Assembly (NCBI GenBank): GCA_028554645.1
Contig: JAQOOI010000064.1
Location: 744,001 to 808,000, forward strand
DNA: 64,000 nt
Source of the DNA: Omphalotus guepiniiformis
Taxonomy: Eukaryota > Basidiomycota > Agaricomycetes > Agaricales > Omphalotaceae
Direction: 5' to 3'
In this document: piece by piece, positions 36,947 through 47,446 of the stretch
How the letters are laid out: every line of letters starts with the position of its first letter
How positions within the stretch are numbered: the first letter of the stretch is position 1
Notes under the pieces: generated by a model
Told to the model about the DNA's origin: nothing
The model's database searches: none
The model's input: the letters and a program-made list of their open reading frames with translations, nothing else
Position numbers and translations under genes: made by a program

Positions 36947-37546
36947 TGCAGCTTGGAAAAATTGGAAACGCTGAACGTCTTTAGCCACGAAACGCGTCAC
37001 GCAAAACCGGGAAAAAAGTGCTTAGTCAGCTGCTAATGCGTGGGAATTTCGCCTGACGAGGCCGCTCGACCGCAAATGCGCAGGCAGCAGCGCAGCCAGC
37101 TTTACTTTTTTCTTTACACTGTACATTAGTTAGGGCTGCTGTTCAATTACTCGAAGGATAAACAAAACTTCTCTAACACGATGTTAAAGAGCAAAGCAAT
37201 GAGAACGATCATATCGATGCATTCCCGATGCTAATGACCGCACCGTTGGCAGCTGCGCCACCCAAGTTCATCGTTGAAGAGGTTCATCTGGCCACGGTCC
37301 TGTAATGTCAAAATACCTATGGAACTTTTTGAATTCTTGATTATCGCGACTAAGTAGGCTGGCAGAGGCGCTCTAATACTACAGGACCTGGATACACCGC
37401 GTGAATTTCCCAGTTATTAGTTATTTTTGTACCAGCACAAATGGAGTAAGCATATAATGTGGAAGTTTGGCTGCGCAGTGTCAATCCAATTCTCTTACTT
37501 ATAGGCAGGCCCATTCTCCGGTCAGAGGCCCAATTTCTTCTCTACC
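36947..37546. promoter_or_regulatory. Divergent region between TOM40 and GT15 copy 1
   Basis: About 600 bp with no supportable ORF. The sequence near TOM40 includes one ACGCGT at about 36991. The side near the mannosyltransferase is AT-rich. Nothing further is recognised. Confidence 0.4.
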
Positions 37547-39498
37547 ATGGCGGTTTTTCTCCCCATGTCTGCTTCTAAACGGTACTTCACTGCTGCCTTC
37601 GTTGTCGTCGTATGTATTCTGCTCGTCTATCTCGCCTCCTTGCTCAAATATTCCCCAGATTACACTTCATTATATTCTTTCCATTGCTCTCGAGGATTAC
37701 AGTCGTCTTTCTTCTTTCAACAACATCAGCGAACAGCTACATCTTACGGACAAGTCTGTTCAAGTCCAAGACCATCCTTCGATACTGCGCACCAACACAT
37801 ATCTCAATACTACGGCCACCACCCATAGAGCAAATGCGACTTTCGTTTTGCTGGCACGCAATAGTGATTTGAACGGAGTTGTGAATAGCATACAATCCGT
37901 CGAGGATCGTTTCAACAGGCACTACAATTATCCCTGGGTTCTGCTTAACGAAGAGCCTTTCACAGATGAGTTCAAGGGGTGAGTTGTCATGCTTGGTGGT
38001 TTTGTCATACTTTTATAGTTTCTTTCCAAAGGCGCGTCAGTCTGCTCACAAGAGCTCCCATACATTTCGGTTTGATACCACACGACCACTGGTTTCAGCC
38101 TGAGTGGATCGATGAAAACCGTGCCCGAGCCGGGCGACAGAAAATGATGGCACAGCGAATTATCTATGCTGGTGAGCATGATTTAGCACCTCATCAACCA
38201 ATTCTCTGACCATCTATAGGCAGTGTACCGTAAGTGTATCGTCTGACTCCACCTCATCAATAACTGTAACGGTCCGTTGCTCCCCATAGATACCGCAACA
38301 TGTGTCGTTTCAACTCGGGAGTGAGTTAAAATATTCTGTACGATGTGAATGTGGAGCTGACGTCACGCGTACGATAGTTCTTTTTTCACCACGAACTTTT
38401 ACAACCGTACCGGTATTACTGGAGGTTAGTCGGCCCCGCTAATCAGATCTTTTGTACTCATTCTGATATCTCTGGCGCCTATAATCAGAGTCGAGTATGT
38501 TTTTTTCTCATTGATATTCCTTCTCAAATTACTGAGCTCAAGTTCTTGGTTAGACCCGATGTCAGATTTTTCTGTGACGTCGACTATGACCCCTTCCTCT
38601 ATATGCAGGAACACGACAAAGTCTACAGTATGTGAATCTAGGCCATTATTTAGTACTACCTACTAAATAATCGTGTCTTAGGTTTCATGATATCGCTTTT
38701 CGAATGGGAGCCGACAATACCGACCCTGTGGAATACTGTGAAAGGTGATATTATTGCTCAATGCCTTGTCCGGAAAAGTCTGACAGAACACCGGGGTCGC
38801 AGAGTTCATTGCTGAACACCCACAGTACGTGGAAAACCATAACGCCATGGATTTCCTGTCCAATGACGGCGGTCAGACGTACAATCTTTGTCACTGTCAG
38901 TGACCTATTTTTAGTTCTACTCGTCTTAGTCGCTGATGGGCAGCATAGTCTGGAGCAACTTCGAAATTGCGGATATGGATTTCTGGAGAAGTGAAGCGTA
39001 TCAAGCTTTTTTCACCTTCCTGGAATCTAAAGGTGGCTTTTATTATGAGGTATGTCCTCATTCTTTTCCCGGGATCTTTTGCCTGAACTGACAATTTTTA
39101 CTTCAGAGATGGGGCGATGCAGTACGTCGTTGACCATTTTAATGATAATTTCTCCTTCAGGACTAATATCCTGCGCTTACTCTTACAGCCTGTGCATAGG
39201 TGATTTCGGTTTCCACTTCACTTGAAGCCAATGTTGACCCTGTTTTCATTCTAGTATTGCTGCCGCTCTATTTGCACGCAGAGACCAAATACACTTCTTC
39301 CGAGATATCGGCTATAGACACGATCCGTTCCAGCATTGTCCATCGGGCGAGCAGTGGGCCAAAGGACGCTGCGCTTGCGACCCTGGGGACTCGTTCGGTG
39401 CGGTCTATACGGCCTCTCATGCCACGCAACGACTGACATATTTTACAGACTATTCACCCAATTCATGCCTGAAAAAGTTTGAAGCATTGTTTGCATAG
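37547..39498 (+). CDS. KRE2: Alpha-1,2-mannosyltransferase, GT15 (Kre2/Mnt1 family), copy 1
   Basis: Golgi type II membrane enzyme that extends O- and N-linked mannan with GDP-mannose. Fifteen exons sum to 1167 nt, or 388 residues. The N-terminal anchor ([10 protein letters not shown] then [11 protein letters not shown]) is split by intron 1. The lumenal domain contains [148 protein letters not shown] and [23 protein letters not shown] blocks, ending [22 protein letters not shown] and the YNLCHFWSNFE region are family hallmarks. Four exons are only 10 (38220-38229), 6 (38489-38494), 15 (39107-39121) and 11 nt (39189-39199). A second copy follows in tandem after 389 bp. Confidence 0.93.
38489..38494 (+). 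other. 6-nt microexon (AGTCGA) of GT15 copy 1
   Basis: Flanked by CAG on the left and GTATGT on the right, between a 64-nt and a 59-nt intron. It completes the R codon, encodes V and starts the E codon of YWRVEP. Leaving it out would delete the V and one more residue from the most conserved motif of the family. Confidence 0.85.
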
Positions 39499-39887
39499 CA
39501 CATTCGTTAATCTAAATTATAGCTTTTAGTCGTCTGGGTTGTATGATTCATAGAGAGGGGGGGCATAGTGTATTACTTACCATTCACATAGATAGGCCGC
39601 TGGGCAAGGTCGTCTGTGGACATTTCTGTCGCTCAATAGCACTTGTTACTAACCTACAAAATGCAAGCACTACATACTACCTATGTATATTTACCGTGTG
39701 GCGTACCAGTTCTATGTTAGTAAAGGTGATGTGTCAGCTGATGGAGATTGTCAACAACTGAGGTAACAACTGAGGCCGCCCATCTAACCCTAACCTTATT
39801 TTGCGTGTTGTCCAGCCGCAGCATCCACTCCAAAACCAAATTGAAAACGCAGACGTAGAGCGTTGCCCTCCTTTACAGTTTCCCAAC
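39499..39887. promoter_or_regulatory. Spacer between the two GT15 copies
   Basis: Holds the 3' end of copy 1 and the promoter of copy 2. A run of GA and seven G's lies at about 39551-39563, and near 39753-39772 the words CAACTGAGGTAACAACTGAGG form a short direct repeat (CAACTGAGG twice). No ORF is credible. Confidence 0.4.
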
Positions 39888-41960
39888 ATGATGACGCCTA
39901 TGCGTTATGTTGTGCTTGTGCTGGTCATAATTGTGCGTTCCTAATGAATTCTCATTCTTCTCAAAGAGCTGACTTGTGTTAAAGATTAGTCTACATTATC
40001 TCCTGAGCTTCACTCATGAAGGATATGGTCAAGCTACCTCTTTAAAGTCTCTCAAGAGCCAATGGGGTTCCTCGAGCCCACCTTACAAGACGCCTGTTCC
40101 CGATGAATACTACATCCATGACAATGCCACTTCTCCGCAAGAGCGTAAAGCACCCGCAGCAATCGTCATGCTCGGTCTGTGCTTAAGCTAAATTCCGCAT
40201 CTTCATAATTGACATTCCATTCACCAGCTCGTAACAGCGACTTGAATGGAATCATTGTCAGCATGAAACAGATGGAGGACCGTTTCAACAAGAAATTTCA
40301 GTACCCATATGTTTTCCTCAATGAACAGCCCTTCACCGATAATTTCAAAAAGTACAGTTACTTGCACTTGTCCTTGGCTTCAAATGTGTTTAATCCATTG
40401 ACCCTTTTCAGCCGCATCAAAGAACTGACAAATGCGAAAGTAGAGTTTGGTCTCATTCCACCCGAAAACTGGTTCCAACCAGACTCGATCGATGAGGTTA
40501 AGGCGTCAGCTGCTCGTCAAGACATGGTGCAGAACAACGTGATATACGGAGGTAGCGTGTACTATTTATATTCTGCAATTGAACAGAGACCGAGTTGCTC
40601 GCATATAGGTAGCGTCCCGTGAGTATTGATTGAACTGATGGAAACGCGTTTAAATGTTTATGACAAGCTGTTTTTAGATATCGCAATATGTGCCGCTTCA
40701 ATTCAGGAGTATGTACTTTGTTCGTCTGACGGTCGTTGACTAACACTAAAGGTAATACCAATTCCCTTGTGTAGTTCTTTTATCGTCACGAATTGCTCAA
40801 GCCATACAAGTACTATTGGAGGTATGATTCTACATGTCGATTGATACGACCCATTCACCTCTTTATCTTTAGGGTGGAGTGAGTTATACTTTCGGTATAT
40901 TCGAGGTGTTTGTTGAAAATGCGTAGACCTGACGTCAAATTCTTCTGCGACCTGGACTACGATCCATTCTTGATCATGCAGGACCAGAATAAGGTCTATG
41001 GTACGGCAATCGTACTACGTCCCCCAATACTTCTGGACTGCTTACCATTTGCGATGTAGGTTTTACCATATCGCTCTATGAATATGAGGCTACTATTCCG
41101 ACTCTCTGGAACGCGGTCAAAGGTACGTCGGTATGATGCGGTTCTCTGGTTTAAAAAAGAAACATACTGTTGTAGAATTCATTCACGCTTACCCGGATTT
41201 GGTTTCCCCTGACAATGCGATGGCTTTCCTGTCGGATGACGGTGGTGAAACATACAACCGGTGCCACTGTGAGTGCCTTGCTACGCCTTACTTCTCCTGG
41301 ACGTCCTAATTTCGTCTAGTCTGGTCTAACTTCGAAATCGGTGACCTTGATCTCTGGAGGAGTGAGGCATACATGAAGTTCTTCGAGTTTCTCGATGAAA
41401 AAGGTGGTTTCTATTATGAGGTACGTCGCAGATGTGCTGGAAAGCATTTATGTAGCTCATCATATTTCAGCGTTGGGGTGATGCTGTATGTCGTGACAAG
41501 ATCATTTTTCTGTATAATGCTGACCGTTTCGATGTCTACCATGCAGCCTGTGCACAGGTAAATACCTTGTTCCCCATAATCATGCATTACTCTCGTCTCA
41601 TTACCTTTGACAGCATCGGTGCCGCCCTCTTTGCCAAGAAAGACCAGATCGTACGTTTGTAGTCTTTCTTAGCTTGTACCTGCTAATGCTTGTATCTGCA
41701 GCACTTCTTCAATGATATAGGTATGATCGTTAGAGAAGAATTTGTCGTGCTGGAACTCACGAGGTGTTAAACTAGGCTATCGGCACGAGCCTTTCCAGCA
41801 CTGCCCTCAAGGAGAGGCTCACTCGAGGGGGAAATGTTGGTGCGATTCGACACAAAACTTTGGTCAGTCAAATTTGCCCTTGAATAAAGCATTCGCTAAT
41901 ATACTAGGAAGACTACGAATGGTATTCATGTCTGAATCGATATGATAAGCTGTTTTCGTA
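39888..41960 (+). CDS. KRE2: Alpha-1,2-mannosyltransferase, GT15 (Kre2/Mnt1 family), copy 2
   Basis: Tandem paralogue of the gene ending at 39498, same Golgi enzyme family. The ATG at 39888 gives MMTPMRYVVLVLVII joined to ISLHYLLSFTHEGYG, a signal anchor split at the same place as in copy 1. Catalytic blocks are [147 protein letters not shown] and FNDIGYRHEPFQHCPQGEAH. It ends NFDYEWYSCLNRYDKLFS-stop (41958-41960). Tiny exons of 10 (40609-40618), 6 (40873-40878), 15 (41471-41485) and 11 nt (41547-41557) match copy 1. One extra intron splits LARNSD, which is uninterrupted in copy 1. Confidence 0.92.
40873..40878 (+). other. 6-nt microexon (GGTGGA) of GT15 copy 2
   Basis: Between a 51-nt intron (40822-40872, ends TTTAG) and a 48-nt intron (40879-40926, starts GTGAGT). 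It completes R, encodes V and starts E of YWRVEP, exactly as the 38489-38494 exon does in copy 1. Confidence 0.85.
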
Positions 41961-42185
41961 GATCGTCGTTCAAGATGGACAATTCTGTACTGATATTTGC
42001 CTATTCCCCACATTCGTTTTGTGCTGCAATATTTATTGAATTTTACCACGTCAGACAGTTTTCAATTCTCACTTGTGGCAGTAAGAAAGATGATCTCGCT
42101 GAACCTGGAATTCAAATTCCAATAATAATAATAAAGTATAGTGGACAACCAGCGCGAGCAAAAAGTCAATTGACAAAGCCGACAA

Positions 42186-45100
42186 TCATAATATAGATTG
42201 GGAGTAGTATTGATACTATTGAGGCATGAGCATATGGTGCATGGCGTGAATTGAGTGACACCTACGGAATCGTAGAGTCTCGTCCAATGAGATCCCAGGG
42301 AAGTATCGATGAGGCGATCTACCAGCTCCCCGACCAACGAATGCGTTAAAGAAGGCTGGAATCGTTCCCGCAGTTGAGCGGCGGTCTGTTCGCCGAATGC
42401 AGCAAAACACGGAAGCGTCGAATCTGGTAGGGGTATCGGACTGTCAGTCTTTGACTAAGAGTGTCTTTGAGGTACCTTTCTGCATAAGTTCAACCATTGC
42501 TGAAACCAAAGATGCGTCAGCCAAGATTCACTCGTAGCGAGTATTCTACTTACTAATGAGTCGATCACAGTGTTTTCTAGCAGCCTCGAAACCTTCTCTA
42601 AATAATTTCCTGAATTCGAGAAATGATGTTCCGTCTACTCCACCCAGAACCTCGATGTATTCGGCTGGAAGTTTGAATGGTGCAGCCTCAAACCTTATAT
42701 TTCCCGGGGTATTGCTGAGGATGAAGCCGAAGTCAATGTGTATTAGATGCCCATCTCGATCAAGCAGAATATTGCCGTTGTGGCGGTCCTTGATCTGTAA
42801 CAAGTAGGTAACGACAGAATACCCTTTGATTACAGACTGAGGATACCAAATCATAGTGGTGAAGGTCGATCAGCACGTACCAGCGAGTGATTTCGCGAAA
42901 TTTCGTTGGGCTCGTGCGAATCTAGCGGAAGAGGGATCTCCGTACGTCTGACACGAAACCACTCAGAGTGTGTGTAAATATATATCGAGTCGCACTCACA
43001 GACTTGAAATGATCGAGTAGTGTAACATGTCCGAGCCTTCCTGCAGCTAGTCTTCGAGCGTATTCAGACTTCTTAATGGAATGTATAGACACAGCATCAG
43101 TGATCGTCTCTACTAGGCCTGAAGTGCCGCCAGTAATCAGGATACGGAAGCTAAGAACGGGGAGTTAGATAGAATGGACGAGATCAGATTGCTCTTGCAC
43201 TGACTATCTAACCCAGCATTGACAGCTCTCTTCCTCCCAGATACGTTGGAATTCGCGAATGAGCTGCACAGCCAATTGCTCTTGCCGAAGGTCTCCTCCA
43301 GTTTTGACGATGACAGATACACAGTCCCAATTAGCTGCAGCTGTGGATTAGTATAGTCATATAGGGTATGTCTTATATAGATGAAATGGTCACCAAGGTG
43401 TCCATACGGAGAGCCATGTCGTATACGGCTCTAGTGGAATGTTAGATATCAAAAGTCTTCAGAGCTTGACGAGATCACAGACCTTCTTTGTAGCCCAGGA
43501 TTCACTGAAGACCATTGCAGAAGGGTCCGCTTTGCTCAATTCACGCCTAATGATACCCTCATCTTCTGCTGTCTTCCTGCCTCCACTAATGTCACCGATT
43601 CGTACGATACTTTCAGTTTCGCGATTTTCTCGCATATGCGACATCCGCTCGTCTTCGAGAGCCAGCATCTCTTGCATAATTCGGTCTCGGATAGCAGAGG
43701 CTTCAGACTGCTGCAGCCTCATTCGACTAGGAGCAGGCTTGCCATAGTCCTGGGAACCGGAGCCAGAAGCGGACGTCGGGAAGGAACTCTTGGGAGGCTC
43801 GGTAGAGCTAATTAACCAATTCGACCCCGGTATCCAGCTGAGGGGGCCAGATTGAGAAGCATCTTGAGGAAGAGCGGATATGGGTACAGGAATGTTCTCC
43901 CTTACAAGGTTTGCATTTAGTTGAGCTAGCATTATTGCGGCTGTACGCATTCGTTCGGAGTACTCGTCAAGAGAGATAGAATAGCCGTTCCCGTTTTCGT
44001 GAGGACTCGATTCCTGTGCAATGAATGGAGACTTAGTGTTATCGGATATTAATGAAAGAGAGGGTGGGCGTGAATTCGTCGAGGAACCTTCCAGTGCTGG
44101 TGAAGGAGGGAATGAAGATGACCGTGACCACGTTGCAATGTCAAGGTCTTTGTTTTTGGGGGCTGGGGGCAGCACAATCGATTCTGAAAGATCAATCGGC
44201 CGAGAGCGAAGCGACTGATCGGGTCCATACAATTGCTCAACCAAGTCTATTTCCTCTTCGTCATCCGGCGCGGACGGAGACGTTGGTGTAGGGGGGATGA
44301 TTTGAAGTGCACTTTTCAGTATTCCACCTGACTTTTCCCCCACCGCAACGTCAGAGTCATTAAGAGAATCTGTCCTGGTCTGATGTCGAGACATCGGACG
44401 CAAGGGATTATTGAAAGAGACCAAGTCTTGTGAAGCGCCTACTCGTTCGTCTTCCTTGAGCACAATTTTCTTCAAAATGTCCTTGTTCCCTCTTTTCTGA
44501 GGATCAAACTCCAGATCATCATTCAATATCTCTATGTAGAGAAGATAAGGTGCTCTTTCTGCTGAGTTAAGAACAACGCTTTCACCCGGCGGTATTCGAA
44601 CGATTCGATGATGTGGTTGTGGAATTTGGGATTGTTCAAGTTTATCAGAAGATGAACACCACATTGGCATACACACTTCTGCGGGCAATTTATGATTGAG
44701 AGAAGTTAATTCTGCTCTGAGTGCGCTCACGCGCGCGGGCCTTGGAACTACCAGAAGTCGGTTCGATATGTTTTCAAGGGTCAATAGAAACGACACCTAG
44801 CAAGACAGATGCATGAATGAGCAAGGTAGACAAGTAGTGAAACTGGACCGACCTCGGAGCGACAGTAATGACTTCTTAGTAGATGAATTTGGGACTGCAC
44901 GTCGTATGTTTGTAAGAGCATATCAGCGTGATTTTGGGATGTAACACGGGGAGGAGGTCGGGCAGAAGATATAGAGGGTGAGGACTGGTAGGGGGTAGTG
45001 ATTTGCTCTCCGTCAAGCTGTCCCAGGGGGTCCTCAGAATGGCGCGAACGTCGTAAACCACGTAGATGAAACGGAAGAGCTGGTGCTGTTTGTGAAGGTC

Positions 45101-45990
45101 CAATTGTTTGACGATGCACTGGAGCATCGTAAAGTTTATGATCTACGGAAGCGGACCTTGGGGATGGGATTCTTTCGCTACTGCTGTCACGGGTATCGTC
45201 CGCCTCATGTTCATTACTATCATCGTCCCCCGAGTCACTGCTGGTCCTCGATACAACCCCGCCGATTACGTGGTCATCATGAAACTCGATGCTTCTAAGT
45301 TCAGTGTTTCCTACGTCTTCAACACGACCTTGCTCGATCGCAACTTCTCCCATAATCTCTGTTAGTCGCGGCATAGCGGGAGTCCCTGCAAGAACCATCC
45401 CTACACCAATGATTGCAGGTTCCATATGATGTTTGATTTTCTTCCGAGGAAAACGAGAGTGGAAAGGCAGGCTAATGGTCGAATACGGCGCTAATGTCCG
45501 AGGTAGATCACCAAAGATAATTTCATGGCATTTGTGTAGGACACGCTGGCATACCACAAACGACGGAGAATCATGGCGCAGCTCAGCAAGGTCTTTCAAA
45601 GCAGCTTGCATGAACCATAACGTCTATAGATGTCATAAATTCAGTGAATAAGTAGAACACACGGGCATGCGTACAATCATGGCAATATGAGTTGATCGCT
45701 GGGCGATTTCTACAACAAAGCATTCCAGTGCTCGAGACCTCGAAGGTCTAGTGAGAAGAAGATGGCTAGAAAGATGAATTAATCCACGAAATAACAAGAA
45801 CTAAAGGCTGTATATACCATATGAAACCCCATACATCACGCAACTCTGCGATGTCAAGCTCCCTGAGCCTACGGGTGATATAATACGTGATGCCTATGTT
45901 GTCTGCATAAATGGTGAGATACTGAAGGGCGACATGGACAGAAAAGAAAGAAGGAGTTAAGAAGAGGCGAAGTAGGAGGGCATGAGACAT
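42186..45990 (-). CDS. PIK1: Phosphatidylinositol 4-kinase Pik1 (type III beta)
   Basis: Golgi and nuclear PI 4-kinase that makes PI4P for secretion. The ATG at 45988-45990 begins MSHALLLRLFLTPSFFSVHV, then QYLTIYADNIGITYYITRRL of the lipid-kinase-unique helical region. Exon 44781-45611 carries LWFMQAALKDLAEL-type sequence and a long Ser-rich linker. Exon 43459-44796 has FLLTLENISNRLLVVPRPAR, HHRIVRIPPGESVVLNSAER, and APYLLYIEILNDDLEFDPQK, the start of the catalytic lobe region. The kinase core has KDRHNGNILLDRDGHLIHID (catalytic D and N), FGFILSNTPGN (DFG equivalent), and FEAAPFKLPAEYIEVLGGVD. The last exons give VGELVDRLIDTSLGSHWTRL, YDS and, after a final intron, YQYYSQSIL-stop (42186-42188), the conserved C-terminus. 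It is divergent from OST3, 93 bp between starts. Confidence 0.93.
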
Positions 45991-46083
45991 GACAGGTCTG
46001 AAATCAGAGCGCGCGACCCTCCAAAATATTGCCTGAATTGCCGGACAACCTCATCTACCGACAATTCAACTTCCACGTCGACA
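45991..46083. promoter_or_regulatory. 93-bp divergent spacer between PIK1 and OST3
   Basis: Two start codons face apart with 93 bp between them. Promoter elements for both genes must overlap or extend into the coding exons. No TATA motif is evident. Confidence 0.4.
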
Positions 46084-47290
46084 ATGAAGCTGTTGACTTT
46101 CCTTCCCATTCTCGCTCTTCCTTTCACCTGGGCAGCTACAAAAGACGAAATAAGAACTCAGCTTGTCAATCTCTCGGCCGCAGGAAACGGTGTCATTAAA
46201 CTAGATGCCAAAACGTTTGACCTTCTGACTGCGCCTAACCGTGACTGGTCTGCCTCAATTCAGTTTACTGCCTTGGACAAAAGACGTCGGTGTGCGCCCT
46301 GCAAGTCAGTCATGACCCACGGATATAACGAAGTAAACTGAACCGTTCCGCAGAGAGTTTGACCCGTCATGGAACGCGGTCGCGAAAGCCTGGGCGACTG
46401 CACCCAAAGAACATCGTCACAATCATTTCTTTGGTACTCTCGATTTCGATGATGCGCAAACCGTATTCCAAAAGGTGCACACACACATTGATTTGCAGGA
46501 TTCACGCAATAACTATAACGAATATAGCTTGGACTAGCGTCAGCGCCGGTTGTGTTTGTGTATCATGCCATCGAAGGTCCGCGTCAGACTGGAAAAACCG
46601 CTCCTTCCAAATACGACTTTTCTACGTGAGTGGATGGGCCTTCGCAGAGATACCCTTACTGATAGTTCTGTAGTGGCTTTGAAGCTGAACCTCTCGCTAA
46701 CCATCTTTCGAGCCACACACCCATTCCCATTCCTTACAAAGCTCCCATTGACTGGGCTCGCTGGGCTACTGTCCTGAGCGGAATTCTAGGATTTGCACTT
46801 ACCCTGCGTTTCATATCACCAATTCTTCAAAGCCGCTGGACTTGGGCTATTGTCACTATCCTCACCATTTTGACAATGACCGGAGGATTTATGTTCACTC
46901 GCATCAGAGACGTTCCATACACCGGAGGTGACGGTTCTTGGATTGCTGGAGGTTATCAGAATCAATTTGGTCAGGAGGTGCAGGTTGTGGCTCTTATATG
47001 TTTGTGCTTCTTTCCTTTGTAAGAACAATTCGCACTCACTAGGTTGACAGACGGTACATTGGCATTTTCGTTCGTCATGTTGACCATGATCGTTCCATAC
47101 CAATCCTCGCCGTCTCGCCAGAGACTTCAGATCTATCTGTGGAGTGGGGTTGCAATGTTAGTGTATTCAGTCCTTATCACTCTCTTCCGGGTCAAAAACA
47201 GAGGTAATTCGGATCAGTTGTACTTGTTCCTTGCGTATCTGGGATCTGACTGTGGCATTTGCAGGCTATCCCTTCAAACTTCTTCTATAA
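46084..47290 (+). CDS. OST3: Oligosaccharyltransferase subunit Ost3/Ost6
   Basis: ER membrane subunit of the N-glycosylation complex with a lumenal thioredoxin fold that holds substrate cysteines. The signal peptide is MKLLTFLPILALPFTWAAT. The lumenal domain has KDEIRTQLVNLSAAGNGVIK, FDLLTAPNRDWSASIQFTAL and a redox CxxC (RCAPC) directly before an intron, then REFDPSWNAVAKAWATAPKE, FGTLDFDDAQTVFQK and LGLASAPVVFVYHAIEGPR. Four membrane segments follow: WATVLSGILGFALTLRFI, WTWAIVTILTILTMTGGFMF, DGTLAFSFVMLTMIVPY and LYLWSGVAML-like sequence ending in VYSVLITLFRVKNRGYPFKL. The stop is at 47288-47290. Confidence 0.94.
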
Positions 47291-47446
47291 GTACGACATG
47301 AATACCATTGGAAAGAATAAAGTAGCAAGATTGAATTCATTTCTTCCACTACATACGTTCTTGAGTCAGAAGATAGAAATAACAGTCCTTTATTGAAATG
47401 ACAAACGCCAGTATGCAAATAAGAAATTAGATTAATCTGCGTCACA

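Noticed and set aside
37547..39498. GT15 copy 1 as a pseudogene because its ORFs are very fragmented
   Set aside because: All 15 exons join in frame with GT-AG borders and total 1167 nt, with every catalytic block and the conserved C-terminus present.
41862..41997. Alternative 3' end of GT15 copy 2 giving DRRSRWTILY
   Set aside because: Using the AAG acceptor at about 41913 gives NFDYEWYSCLNRYDKLFS, which matches the copy 1 end [16 protein letters not shown]; the other end does not.
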